From: a virus
IMG/VR virus record: IMGVR_UViG_3300034104_005469
Span: 1-28,377 of that record
DNA length: 28,377 nucleotides
Strand: one strand, 5' to 3'
Shown: in pieces, positions 1 to 8,060 of the stretch
Numbering within the stretch: position 1 is the first letter of the stretch
Layout of the letters: each line of letters begins with the position of its first letter
The notes under the pieces: model-generated
Databases searched by the model: none
What the model was told of the DNA's origin: nothing
What the model saw: only the letters and a program-made list of their open reading frames with translations
Position numbers and translations under genes: made by a program

Positions 1-32
1 GGTACTAAAAGGGTTTTTAACGAGATTCCCAT
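1..32 (-). CDS. 5' end of next virion gene (partial)
   Basis: On the minus strand an ATG at 32 opens a frame that stays open to the window edge (about 10 codons, MGISLKTLLV). An AGGA at 47-44 lies about 11 bases upstream and is the only ribosome-site evidence. Position after the tail tube gene would suit a tail assembly protein, but nothing in ten residues shows function. Confidence 0.4.
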   Translation of the reverse strand, partial: MGISLKTLLV

Positions 33-68
33 GTTTTAATTTTTCCTGTTATAATCGAAACTTAAGGA

Positions 69-88
69 GTGGGGGCTAGTGCCCCCAC
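69..88 (-). terminator. hairpin after tail tube gene
   Basis: GTGGGGGC and GCCCCCAC form a perfect 8-bp stem with the loop TAGT, three bases beyond the stop codon of the tail tube gene. No U-run follows on the minus strand, so it may act as an mRNA 3' stabiliser or a weak terminator between the highly expressed tail tube gene and the next one. Confidence 0.5.
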
Positions 89-91
89 CAA

Positions 92-1555
92 TTAAGCGTA
101 GTAACGAACCATTAGGTCGCTTGGGTTAGTAATATCGAATGTGTTGCTTGTAGCTGTTGCACTTGCGCTGTAACCTTGTGCGGTAAACGCAATGTTTGTG
201 CTTACAACCTGCTGAACGTCCACAGTAGGAACGGCTAGCACAACGCTAGGCATTTCTAGGTCAACGTGCACTGCGTTTGCAGCCCCACCAACGCTCATTG
301 TTAAGGCGAACATTGGCTCAATGTTTGTAGCAGCTTCGGCCAACATGTCCTTTAGCAGGTCGCCACTTTCCAAATTGGTACCAGTACGCAGATAGGCAGT
401 GATGTTACCGCTAATAGCGCGCGTGCCTGTGTAGTACACAACTGGGCTATTCACAACACCCAGGTTAGCTGGTGTGATGTAGGTAATATTGTTGTTGATG
501 GTGAAGCTGCCACCAGTAATAGGAATGTTGTAGTTAGCGCCAGCACTGATGCTTGTACCGATAGCCTTAACAGCCTTCAATGTAATCGTGCTTAGCTTGT
601 TTGTGATGTACTGTGCGTCAGTTACCTTGGCTGTGTAACCACCAGTACCTACGTCGGTACTTACACCGCCGCTAAAGCTGCCGCCATTAGCACCGATGCC
701 GGTACCAAATTCGCGCAGGGCTGTAGCTTGGCCAGTCCACTGTGCTGTTGCGATTTGATCTAAGCCAAAGTCAATTGTAACTTGGTTTAGAGCACAGTTG
801 TCAACTGCGTACAGTACATTGTCAACTAAGAACAACATGCCGAACTTTTGCAGCTGGTTCTTTTCGCTTAGAGCTGCAGTAACTTGACTGTAGCTACCGT
901 TACTTTCGTTCCAAGCAAATTTGCTGTACTTGACGTTGCCACCAGCGATAGCACCAGTTGCACTGGCAGCTCCGTGGTTGATCATCTGCAAGGTAATACC
1001 AGCTGCTGTAGAGGTTAGCACCTTACCAGCTGCGTTCATGTACTTGTCTTGACCGCTTGGGCTGCTTGAAGTAACACCGCTAATTACCACTACGTCGCCA
1101 ACTGTTGGCAGGGTACCAGTAATTGCTGTGCCACTGATTGTTAGCACACCGGTATTGTTGATTGCTACGCCAGTAACGCTACCAACAGTGGTTGGTGTAC
1201 CAATGTCTGTAGAGCACATTAGCGCGTTCCACAGCACGCTTTCTTCAGCAGTAATCTTTGTAGTTGCGTCCTTTGGACGGATATAGGTACTAAAGCTAAA
1301 GTCAACTGGAGCCAAGCTGGTGTTAAAAGCGCGCTGACCACGTACAGGTGTTTCACTAGCTTCGCTAATGGTAACAGTTTCGCTATTCACGTTTTGGGAG
1401 AATGTAAATCCGTCCAGAACCTGAATTTCAAAAGTGTTGGTGCTAGTAAATGGAGCGGCGCTGCCGCCGCTACCTGCTTGGTTAATTGTGCCGGTTGTAG
1501 AATCTACGTTTGTAGTAAAGAATACTTTACTATTGCGTACTAAATTTAATGCCAT
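92..1555 (-). CDS. putative major tail (tube) protein
   Basis: A 487-residue protein with no signal peptide, rich in G, T, S, A and N and predicted to be nearly all beta. Residues about 25-110 (FEIQVLDGFTFSQNV, then VRGQRAFN) resemble the N-terminal part of phage tail tube proteins. A repetitive Gly/Ala/Thr-rich segment at about 120-205 looks like an inserted beta domain. Start is ATG with AAAGGA six bases upstream. It follows connector, neck and tail-terminator genes, the usual place for the tail tube. It should be one of the most abundant virion proteins. The assignment rests on position and composition more than on a diagnostic motif; a decorated tail or other structural protein is the alternative. 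Confidence 0.6.
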   Translation of the reverse strand: MALNLVRNSKVFFTTNVDSTTGTINQAGSGGSAAPFTSTNTFEIQVLDGFTFSQNVNSETVTISEASETPVRGQRAFNTSLAPVDFSFSTYIRPKDATTKITAEESVLWNALMCSTDIGTPTTVGSVTGVAINNTGVLTISGTAITGTLPTVGDVVVISGVTSSSPSGQDKYMNAAGKVLTSTAAGITLQMINHGAASATGAIAGGNVKYSKFAWNESNGSYSQVTAALSEKNQLQKFGMLFLVDNVLYAVDNCALNQVTIDFGLDQIATAQWTGQATALREFGTGIGANGGSFSGGVSTDVGTGGYTAKVTDAQYITNKLSTITLKAVKAIGTSISAGANYNIPITGGSFTINNNITYITPANLGVVNSPVVYYTGTRAISGNITAYLRTGTNLESGDLLKDMLAEAATNIEPMFALTMSVGGAANAVHVDLEMPSVVLAVPTVDVQQVVSTNIAFTAQGYSASATATSNTFDITNPSDLMVRYYA

Positions 1556-1630
1556 AATATTTCCTTTATGGTTTCCTGGTACTTTAGCGTGTTAGTAGAC
1601 ATTTATCTATTGTAACGCCTGTATACCAAA

Positions 1631-2071
1631 TTAAGTTAGTGCATATCGCACTTCTAGATTGATTTCACCAACACCGTAAGGAGCCAGTAAACCTTCGTCC
1701 GTGGTAATACTTTGAATCAATATTTCTGTTGTTTCTAAATTATTATCCACGTCGTATTTAAGCACGCGATTTTGGTCAATGCATAGCTCCAAGTCGTCTA
1801 GTAATTCTTCCAACAACTCTTGAGCATTGTCCTCACTACGCACATAAACTTTTATGCATACATATAACATGCCCCACGTAAAACTACTTGGTAAATAGTC
1901 GCGGGTTTCTCTGCCTGGATGCATATACACGCAAGGAAAATCTTGCACTTCGTCCCAAAATTTCAGTTTTGGAAAGCTGTTTTGGAACAAGTTAGTTTTG
2001 TACTGACCTGTTCCGTCTATTTCTTTAAACTTTTCGCTAAGTGCTTTTACAATACTTGTTCTTTTACTCAT
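1631..2071 (-). CDS. putative tail terminator / tail completion protein
   Basis: A 146-residue protein. It starts with a short helix (SIVKALSEKFKEIDG), followed by alternating strands (FPCVYMHPGRE, MLYVCIKVYVRS), a helix DNAQELLEELLDDLELCID and C-terminal strands (GEINLEVRYAL). This alpha-beta order, the length and the position between neck and tail tube genes fit the tail terminator family (lambda gpU / HK97 gp10 type), which caps the tail tube and meets the head. The gene start overlaps the end of the upstream gene by four bases (ATGA), so translation is probably coupled. Confidence 0.6.
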   Translation of the reverse strand: MSKRTSIVKALSEKFKEIDGTGQYKTNLFQNSFPKLKFWDEVQDFPCVYMHPGRETRDYLPSSFTWGMLYVCIKVYVRSEDNAQELLEELLDDLELCIDQNRVLKYDVDNNLETTEILIQSITTDEGLLAPYGVGEINLEVRYALT

Positions 2072-3780
2072 AATGGAACCGCCCTTAGCCTGTTTTGAAC
2101 CCTGCTTTGCAAAATTTCACGTATTGATTTGCCGATCAGCAGCTTAGGGTCTCGTGATCTTGGTAGTTCTTGTCTTCCACCAGCACTAAAAGTTGCATAA
2201 GGATTTTTCATGTAACTATAAAATGCAGTTATCATTCCCTCTCTGCTCTGACTAAGTCTTTCAACTTTTACGCTTTCTGCGAAACGGCCAGTTCTTAAAT
2301 TAAGAATATCAGTTCTACCGCCACCGCCCATGTTTTGTTTAACCTGGAGAACTAGTAGCTGGTCTAGTATTCTTTGTAACGAAACTAATGATTCGGATTC
2401 TACTCTCTGCTCCGTCCTAGTCTTTTTAACTATGGGTTTTGTTGGAGCTGTTTTAGCTTTTCCTGACTTTACCGATTTTGCTTGAATAAGAGTTTTAGCT
2501 TTTAATACTTTGCTATCGACTCTTTTCTTAGCGTTTCCTTTGCCTACAATGGCTTTGGCTGCTTTACCTGTCAATGCAGCTATCATTTGTAGCTCTATCG
2601 CCTCTTTCATAGTGGGCGATAGACGCAGAGCAGACTTTAAGTTTTCTAAACCTTCTCTGGATACTAGCTTCTTGAAGAACTTGTCGCGCAAGCTTTTAAC
2701 TGTAGTATTTAAAGCCCGCCTAATGGTGGAATCCATTGCCTGTACTTCTCTATTTCTTAGCGTAATAGAGTTATACTCGGTTTCCATAGATATTAAGAAT
2801 GAAAATCCTATAGACAACAAAGTTTTTGCGTCTTTTGAATAATTTTCTGTTATCTGTATAGCTGTATCAACGTGTCCGGATTCTCTTACAAAACTTTCTA
2901 AGTCTATTCGTTTTTCAGCTGTTTGCTGAGCTAATAGAAGTGTAGACTGTGTTAGTGGAGTATTGATTCCAATTACTTCTCGAACGTTGTCGATTGTTCC
3001 ACTAATTGCGGCCGCGTGACCTGCTGCTGTAAAACTACCTGCGGTCAGGGTTTTCTTAGGAATAATTTTATGTCGCTTTAATATCTCGTGCAGTGCAGGA
3101 GTTAAGCTATCTTCGTTTACCAGCGTTAGTGCTCTTGAATAAGAGTCTACAATTATTATACGCTGAGTACTTGGATCATACTTATTTAATACTGTTTGAG
3201 GGTTCTCTAAGAACGCCGGAGACGATGCTCTAATATAAGTACGAAACTTTTTGCCTTCTGCTCTAATAGCAGACTGAAACCTAGATGTTGTTTCCGACTT
3301 TAGAGCTGCATTGTTAGTATTTAAGCCCACGCTATATATTGCTGTTGCTTCAGACAAAGCATTTAGTACGCCTTGAGCCTGCCCAGCAAGATCTGCAATA
3401 CTGATAGTCTTTTTTACTTTTTTATCTAAAGCCTCTAACAGTATCTTTCTGTCTATGTCTTTGGAACTAACCAACTCATTATATATTTCGTCCCACCAGT
3501 TCATGAAGTCAACGTCTGTTGGGCTGACTACACCTTCGGGCGTATTTATTTGCACTAAGTATTGGTCAAGCTCGGGCTGATCCATTTGACCTATTGCAAA
3601 GTATAAATTTCGTAATACTTGGTCAACATCTACCAAGTATACAACAGGCATACTGCCCTCTATTGCTGCTCTTAAATCTTTTTGTGCACGCTCAACGAAT
3701 GCATCAAAGCCTGCTTGATCTGTTTTTGATACAGCCTGGGCAGAGCCTATCATAAAATTAAGAAACTGGGCAATATCCAT
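2068..3780 (-). CDS. large neck/structural protein with tail-completion-like C-terminus
   Basis: A 570-residue, mostly helical protein. About 390 N-terminal residues are unfamiliar; residues about 410-460 are Lys/Ala/Thr-rich and look like a flexible linker. The last 110 residues (LRTGRFAESVKVERL, YMKNPYATFSAGG, RDPKLLIGKSIREIL) resemble C-terminal parts of phage neck or tail-completion proteins. It touches the connector gene upstream and overlaps the tail-terminator gene downstream by ATGA, placing it in the head-tail junction set. The base composition looks more AT-rich than that of the capsid gene and AGA codons occur, so this gene may have a different history. The role of the long N-terminal domain is unknown. 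Confidence 0.55.
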   Translation of the reverse strand: MDIAQFLNFMIGSAQAVSKTDQAGFDAFVERAQKDLRAAIEGSMPVVYLVDVDQVLRNLYFAIGQMDQPELDQYLVQINTPEGVVSPTDVDFMNWWDEIYNELVSSKDIDRKILLEALDKKVKKTISIADLAGQAQGVLNALSEATAIYSVGLNTNNAALKSETTSRFQSAIRAEGKKFRTYIRASSPAFLENPQTVLNKYDPSTQRIIIVDSYSRALTLVNEDSLTPALHEILKRHKIIPKKTLTAGSFTAAGHAAAISGTIDNVREVIGINTPLTQSTLLLAQQTAEKRIDLESFVRESGHVDTAIQITENYSKDAKTLLSIGFSFLISMETEYNSITLRNREVQAMDSTIRRALNTTVKSLRDKFFKKLVSREGLENLKSALRLSPTMKEAIELQMIAALTGKAAKAIVGKGNAKKRVDSKVLKAKTLIQAKSVKSGKAKTAPTKPIVKKTRTEQRVESESLVSLQRILDQLLVLQVKQNMGGGGRTDILNLRTGRFAESVKVERLSQSREGMITAFYSYMKNPYATFSAGGRQELPRSRDPKLLIGKSIREILQSRVQNRLRAVPL

Positions 3781-4343
3781 TATGTATAATCCGCTGTGTA
3801 CAAGTCTAGGATACGCTTAATATGTGATGGCAGGTTAGTGGTGCTGATGTATTCAATCTGCACGCTGTTTGTGCCTGGCGACTTTGTGCTGTGGATCGCG
3901 CTATCGTTTTTGCGATAGTAAGTAATCAAATCCATTACAGCCAGCTTCAAATCTTGTGGTACGTTCTCGTATCCAGCAAAGTAAGTAATTTTGTAACCGT
4001 TAATGTTTTCTTTGAATACTGGGTAACCAGTAGAGAAAATATAATCGCCGTTTTGAACCCAGTCTGTAAACTTCACTAGTTTTGTGTAAGTTTTACCGTA
4101 GTCTTGACTAAACTCAACGCTGATAACTTGTGTAACTGGAGATTCTTTTAAGATTAGCTTGTCGTAGCCACCATTTAGCACTTCCACCTTGGCTTCGTCA
4201 ACAAAGTCCACAAAGCTGCGTCGGCAGTAAGTTTTTACTAATTCCGATACTTTAGGAATTAGTAATTCAATCTCGGCATCTTGGTTAGTACTGTTGATGC
4301 CAGCGTATGTTTTATACTCTTGTTTTGTAATTAAGTCTGCCAT
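3780..4343 (-). CDS. head-tail connector protein (HK97 gp6-like)
   Basis: A 187-residue protein. The N-terminus (LITKQEYKTYAGINSTNQDAEIELLIPKVSELVKTYCRRSF) is the helical signature of gp6-type connectors, which form a ring under the portal and admit the tail. A beta-rich part follows (KLILKESPVTQVISVEF) and a helix near the C-terminus (LKLAVMDLITYYRK). I chose the ATG at 4343 rather than the upstream TTG because AGGAGG at 4357-4352 lies eight bases before it. An elaborate hairpin pair sits directly upstream. The stop codon adjoins the next gene start. Confidence 0.8.
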   Translation of the reverse strand: MADLITKQEYKTYAGINSTNQDAEIELLIPKVSELVKTYCRRSFVDFVDEAKVEVLNGGYDKLILKESPVTQVISVEFSQDYGKTYTKLVKFTDWVQNGDYIFSTGYPVFKENINGYKITYFAGYENVPQDLKLAVMDLITYYRKNDSAIHSTKSPGTNSVQIEYISTTNLPSHIKRILDLYTADYT

Positions 4344-4355
4344 CAACCAGTCCTC

Positions 4356-4416
4356 CTGTCTTTTAATTGGACTCTGTAAAATCCAATTAAAAGACAGGGA
4401 TTTTTCAATCCCTGTC
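4356..4416 (-). promoter_or_regulatory. tandem overlapping hairpins between capsid and connector genes
   Basis: Read on the minus strand, a 10-bp stem (4416-4407 with 4402-4393, GACAGGGATT/AATCCCTGTC) is followed by TTTT and looks like an intrinsic terminator. A second, perfect 16-bp stem (4397-4382 with 4371-4356) uses the last five bases of the first stem again, so the two cannot be complete together. The second stem ends against the connector Shine-Dalgarno site. It probably lowers expression of connector relative to capsid; the order of transcription means the terminator forms first. Confidence 0.7.
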
Positions 4417-4427
4417 CTGCTTAAAAA

Positions 4428-5759
4428 TTAAGCTACGTAACGGATAGCGCTTACGCCAGCACCGTTGTTTGTTGTAACTTGTGTTAGACCTGTACGCAGG
4501 CTAGCAACCATTACACGACGCTGTGTCTCTACCAGGTCGTCTGTGTCAACGCGTAGACCACGCTGATTGCCAACCAGGAAGTTCATTGGTGCATATGCAA
4601 TAGCAGCAACTTCACCAGCAGCCTTGCTGTTGAACTCAGCGCTTACTAGCACTGGGCTGTTTGCAACAGTACCGATCTGACCTGTCAAGAAGGTAGCTTG
4701 TGTACCAACCTTGTCCATTGTCTGGAAGTTAGCGTCGTCTAGCAGGTCGTAGTAACCTTCTGTAGAGACAACGTAGATAACTTCAGCTGGGTCCAGACCC
4801 CAAGCACCTAGGTCACGACGTGCGGCACGCAGAGCTGTAACAGTTAGCTTGTCAGCATTGCTGATATCTAGAGTTACGGCGCTTGCGGCGTCATAAGCGG
4901 CCAGACCCTTAACAGGATCAGCACCTGCACCAGCACCCAGAGAGAATGCCTTGTCAACTGCACGAGCAACACGGCGAACCATGGCGTCACGTACAACTGG
5001 CATAATTGCTAGCAGAGCGTCTTCTTCCTCTTCGAAAGCGACGTACTCGTTTGTAGCAACCTTGTATGCATTCAGGGTGATTTCCTTTAGGGCGTGAGTA
5101 GCATTGCCACCAGCGCTGCCAGAAGTACCGAACTGGTTGTTCTGTACCCATGTTGCCATGCCAGCCTCTGGGTTTACAGGGATGGTCATAACGTTGGTCT
5201 GCATAGCGATAGCACGCAGAGTAGGAGCGATCACCAGGCGACGGCGAACTTCGTTTTCCATGTTCAGGCTAACTTCTAGTTCCCATGTGGCGCTTGGTAC
5301 GTGTGCACCGTACTTTTGAACCAGTTGGCTGCCCAGCTTGGTAGCTTCTAGGCTCTTGCCACTCATCTTAGCCAGCAGAACAGCCTTTTCCTTGTCCTGA
5401 TAGCTCATTTCACCTTGCTTGTTGTCGGTGAATTGCATACGGCTCTTCTGGATAGCTTCCAGTTCAGCAGCCTTCTCTTTTAAGGCAGCTTCCAGGCCTT
5501 CTACAGCCTTCTTGGTGTCAGCGCGCTCGGCTTCGAAACGCTTTTCAACTTCAGCCAGCAGCTTCTCAGCACCGGTTTCAGTAGGAGTAACGGCAGCAAC
5601 AGCAGCCTTGATGCGGGCTTGCAGTTCAGCTTCAGCCTTTTCTTGAGCAGCCTTCTCAGCAGCAGCCTTTTCTTGAGCAGCAACTAGAGCCTTTGTGGCC
5701 TGCTCAGCAGCCTTAGCAGCAGCGTCGGCTAGCATCTTTTCTAAATCTTTTGGATCCAT
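4428..5759 (-). CDS. nested in-frame start: delta domain plus major capsid protein
   Basis: Within the fusion gene, Met199 (WNMDPKDLEKML) is preceded by AAAGGA with seven bases between AGGA and ATG. Translation from here gives a 443-residue protein starting exactly where the coiled-coil delta domain begins, the same N-terminus as a stand-alone HK97-type capsid precursor. This would supply hundreds of capsid subunits per protease, as heads need, while a minority of chains carry the protease. It is inferred from the ribosome site and domain boundary only. Confidence 0.5.
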   Translation of the reverse strand: MDPKDLEKMLADAAAKAAEQATKALVAAQEKAAAEKAAQEKAEAELQARIKAAVAAVTPTETGAEKLLAEVEKRFEAERADTKKAVEGLEAALKEKAAELEAIQKSRMQFTDNKQGEMSYQDKEKAVLLAKMSGKSLEATKLGSQLVQKYGAHVPSATWELEVSLNMENEVRRRLVIAPTLRAIAMQTNVMTIPVNPEAGMATWVQNNQFGTSGSAGGNATHALKEITLNAYKVATNEYVAFEEEEDALLAIMPVVRDAMVRRVARAVDKAFSLGAGAGADPVKGLAAYDAASAVTLDISNADKLTVTALRAARRDLGAWGLDPAEVIYVVSTEGYYDLLDDANFQTMDKVGTQATFLTGQIGTVANSPVLVSAEFNSKAAGEVAAIAYAPMNFLVGNQRGLRVDTDDLVETQRRVMVASLRTGLTQVTTNNGAGVSAIRYVA

Positions 5760-6353
5760 GTTCCATTCCTTTGTAATGTCGCTCTTTGCTTCCGTTGAGG
5801 ATTCTAGCCCTTTAGCTGACTCGCCGCTGGGTGCAAATTGCTGTTTAAATAAACTATATTCCTCGTCTGTGTCAAACGACTTGGAAAGGTTAAATAAAGT
5901 GTTTTGATTAGCTGGCACTGACACTACTGAAATTTCATGTAGTTCCAAATCTTTAACTAAGAAAACTTCCGCCGCTGTATTGTACTCTGCATCCTTAATG
6001 CGGAAGCCAATACTAAAAGCACTCAAAATGCCCTTTTTAATGAGCTTGTACACATCCCCGGCCGCATCAGAGATCTTGGCTTTAATCCACAATCCCTTAT
6101 CGTCCACTTTGTGTTCTACCATTTTACCAACTGGCATTGTGTGGTTGTGATAAGCAAGAATAACAGGATTCTTTATGTATTCCTGTAGTCCCTTTTCCCA
6201 AACACCTGTAGGCACCACGTCGCCGTGGCGGTCCTTGTCGTTGGTAGACGCGTAACCTTCGATCATTATGCTCTGATCTTCGTCATCGTCTTGTGGTAGT
6301 GCCTTTGCAGTAAATTTACTATTAAAGTACAGTATTTTTTCTTTGTCTACCAT
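4428..6353 (-). CDS. HK97-type prohead protease - major capsid protein fusion
   Basis: A 641-residue polyprotein. Residues 1-155 are an S78-family prohead protease: IEGYASTNDKDRHGDVV at 31, catalytic candidates His69 (LAYHNHT), Ser114 (LSAFSIGF) and Glu140 (LHEISVVSVPAN). Residues 199-320 form a long Ala/Lys/Glu coiled coil, equivalent to the scaffold-like delta domain. Residues about 345-641 are an HK97-fold capsid protein (VQNNQFGTSGSAGG, NFLVGNQRGLRVDTDDLVETQ). In most relatives protease and capsid are separate genes. AGGAG lies four bases before the start. The portal gene is immediately upstream. An internal in-frame start with its own ribosome site allows capsid protein to be made alone (separate entry). 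Confidence 0.88.
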   Translation of the reverse strand: MVDKEKILYFNSKFTAKALPQDDDEDQSIMIEGYASTNDKDRHGDVVPTGVWEKGLQEYIKNPVILAYHNHTMPVGKMVEHKVDDKGLWIKAKISDAAGDVYKLIKKGILSAFSIGFRIKDAEYNTAAEVFLVKDLELHEISVVSVPANQNTLFNLSKSFDTDEEYSLFKQQFAPSGESAKGLESSTEAKSDITKEWNMDPKDLEKMLADAAAKAAEQATKALVAAQEKAAAEKAAQEKAEAELQARIKAAVAAVTPTETGAEKLLAEVEKRFEAERADTKKAVEGLEAALKEKAAELEAIQKSRMQFTDNKQGEMSYQDKEKAVLLAKMSGKSLEATKLGSQLVQKYGAHVPSATWELEVSLNMENEVRRRLVIAPTLRAIAMQTNVMTIPVNPEAGMATWVQNNQFGTSGSAGGNATHALKEITLNAYKVATNEYVAFEEEEDALLAIMPVVRDAMVRRVARAVDKAFSLGAGAGADPVKGLAAYDAASAVTLDISNADKLTVTALRAARRDLGAWGLDPAEVIYVVSTEGYYDLLDDANFQTMDKVGTQATFLTGQIGTVANSPVLVSAEFNSKAAGEVAAIAYAPMNFLVGNQRGLRVDTDDLVETQRRVMVASLRTGLTQVTTNNGAGVSAIRYVA

Positions 6354-6362
6354 AATACTCCT

Positions 6363-7541
6363 TTATTGCTCTGGTCTACCACCTTGCGATGGATCAGCAG
6401 CACTACCGGCTATATTAGCCGGTATTCTCAATGTGTCATGACCGGCGAGCGGATCATAACGCAATTCTTTGCGGGCTTCGTTTGGAGTGATAACGCCGCC
6501 GTTTACTAAACTTACGTGATACTGGGCAATGTCTTTGAGTTCAGGCTGCAGTGCACTAACACTGCTTGTGATTGGTTCCACATCGTATCCAAAGTATCGT
6601 TCGAGACTGGAAACATACCGCCTAACCATTGGTAGTACTGTTTCCAAGTAAAATAAGCGCAGATTAGGGGAAATGTTAGCATTGTTACCACCCATTAGTA
6701 GTAGTGGTGGCACGCCTACAGCCGCCATAATCTTCTCCGAATGGGTCTTGATGGACTGATCAAAATCCATTTCTTTGAAATTGGTATCCGAAATGTTGTG
6801 TGGCTTTAAACCGCTGTCCAAGATCACAGGACGCTTGCCACCGTTTTTCGAATTGTATTTTTGCAGCCAGTAGTTGATGGTTTTGTCTTTGGCGACCTGC
6901 GACAGTGTATTTTCCGAAGTAAGTACCAAACCAAACACAGCACCGTTATCAAAGAACTGTTCTTGAAACTGCTGCATCGAATATAAAATCTTGATACTAC
7001 GCTCGGCTGCGTCCAGGCGACTAGCCCCGCGGTAGATCGATTCTGAACTTACATCACGGAAGTAAAAGACTTCAGACTCCTTAAAGTCTACTGCACCGTT
7101 GTAGCGATAGCCTTTGATGAAGGTTTTGGAATCAGTTAAGATCTCCACGTTTGCGCTGGGTAGGTGGTACAAGAACGTACCATCAAAGTGCACAAACGCA
7201 TTTCCCTCCAGGATCAAGTCAGTGAATATACACTGACGAAACTCCACTGCACTCTGGTAAGGATTTGGACGGAAGTTGAGTAAGGTGTTCAGTGATTTTT
7301 GACGCAAGCCAACAAACACGCCGTCGTTTACTTTTGACTTGATATCATAGTCTAAGGAGGCTGCAGCGCTTACCAGCAAGCTCACCGACCTGTTAACTGA
7401 CTCCAACCGCTTAAACGCCTGTATGTTGGTTAGCGGCTTTGAATCGGTACCAACTTGTGTACCTTCTTGTTCTGCAATTCTGTACTGCGCAGGATTTAGC
7501 TTTTCCACTAAATAATGCCGCAGATTTGTTACAATACCCAT
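6363..7541 (-). CDS. portal protein, HK97 family
   Basis: A 392-residue portal, forming the dodecameric DNA channel at one vertex. Family features: NRSVSLLVSAAASLDYDI near the N-terminus, FRQCIFTDLILEGNAFV, LPSANVEI, and the clip/stem region HSEKIMAAVGVPPLLLMGG followed by NLRLFYLETVLPMVRRYVSSLERYF. Length is normal for the family. The C-terminus ends in a Gly/Ser/Pro-rich tail. It lies between the HNH gene and the protease-capsid gene, with nine bases on each side, so it is part of the leftward virion operon. Confidence 0.92.
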   Translation of the reverse strand: MGIVTNLRHYLVEKLNPAQYRIAEQEGTQVGTDSKPLTNIQAFKRLESVNRSVSLLVSAAASLDYDIKSKVNDGVFVGLRQKSLNTLLNFRPNPYQSAVEFRQCIFTDLILEGNAFVHFDGTFLYHLPSANVEILTDSKTFIKGYRYNGAVDFKESEVFYFRDVSSESIYRGASRLDAAERSIKILYSMQQFQEQFFDNGAVFGLVLTSENTLSQVAKDKTINYWLQKYNSKNGGKRPVILDSGLKPHNISDTNFKEMDFDQSIKTHSEKIMAAVGVPPLLLMGGNNANISPNLRLFYLETVLPMVRRYVSSLERYFGYDVEPITSSVSALQPELKDIAQYHVSLVNGGVITPNEARKELRYDPLAGHDTLRIPANIAGSAADPSQGGRPEQ

Positions 7542-7550
7542 AATTTTTCC

Positions 7551-7982
7551 CTAGCAAAATTCGCTGAAAAATGAACCGAAACTTTGCTTAGGTATTGTTT
7601 CCGAACCGCTTTGATGCTTTTCTCGCTGTCGTTCAATCCAGTGTTGTTGCTTAGGCTCCGACCCTGGTTTTGGAGTTTTACCGTAAACACCGTGCAGTGC
7701 TACATGATGGCGATTACATAGGGTGTAAACCTGCTCATATAGTTCTGCATGATGTTGCTCGATAAACTCGTCTCGTACAGCTAAAATGCCTTCATCAGTG
7801 CTGATATCGTACCCGCAACGTTGTGCCCAAGTTTCCAGCAATACGGTTATGCTGTGCAAATGATGTAGTTCCAAATCATGTGTTGTACCACATACGTAGC
7901 AGGTTTGTTGCTTTTCATAAGCAGCTTTTGCTCTGTCACGAACCCACTTAACGGGTATTCGTTTGTTGGTATTTTTTGCCAT
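7551..7982 (-). CDS. HNH endonuclease
   Basis: A 143-residue protein with the zinc-binding HNH arrangement: Cys28-x2-Cys31, the His-His pair at 40-41 (LELHHLH), and CNRHHVALHG at 89-98 with Cys89, His92, His93 and His97. HNH proteins next to terminase and portal in HK97-like phages often assist genome packaging as terminase partners; a free-standing homing endonuclease is the alternative. It lies between TerL and portal and has a consensus promoter of its own at 8039-8011. No good Shine-Dalgarno site is seen before the ATG. Confidence 0.85.
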   Translation of the reverse strand: MAKNTNKRIPVKWVRDRAKAAYEKQQTCYVCGTTHDLELHHLHSITVLLETWAQRCGYDISTDEGILAVRDEFIEQHHAELYEQVYTLCNRHHVALHGVYGKTPKPGSEPKQQHWIERQREKHQSGSETIPKQSFGSFFSEFC

Positions 7983-8010
7983 GTTGTGGTTACACCTGAA
8001 AACTATGGTT

Positions 8011-8039
8011 ATTATACACTAAAGCCACTCGCATGTCAA
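8011..8039 (-). promoter_or_regulatory. consensus sigma-70 promoter upstream of HNH gene
   Basis: On the minus strand TTGACA (8039-8034), 17-bp spacer, TATAAT (8016-8011): both hexamers are perfect. The start point would fall near 8004, giving a leader of about 20 bases before the HNH ATG at 7982. It sits in the 78-bp gap after the terminase gene and can drive HNH, portal and capsid genes independently of the terminase genes. Confidence 0.8.
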
Positions 8040-8060
8040 TATGCAATTTTTTACTGCCCA

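Noticed and set aside
2510-2842. 110-codon plus-strand frame within the neck protein gene
   Set aside because: Antisense shadow without ribosome site; the minus-strand frame has phage protein similarity.
4393-4416. Classical attenuator between capsid and connector
   Set aside because: The stem that would prevent termination is transcribed after the terminator stem, so simple attenuation does not work; kept only as a hairpin pair.
5419-5907. Several Ala/Ser- or Leu/Arg-rich frames opposite or shifted to the delta domain
   Set aside because: By-products of the repetitive GCAGCC codons of the coiled coil.
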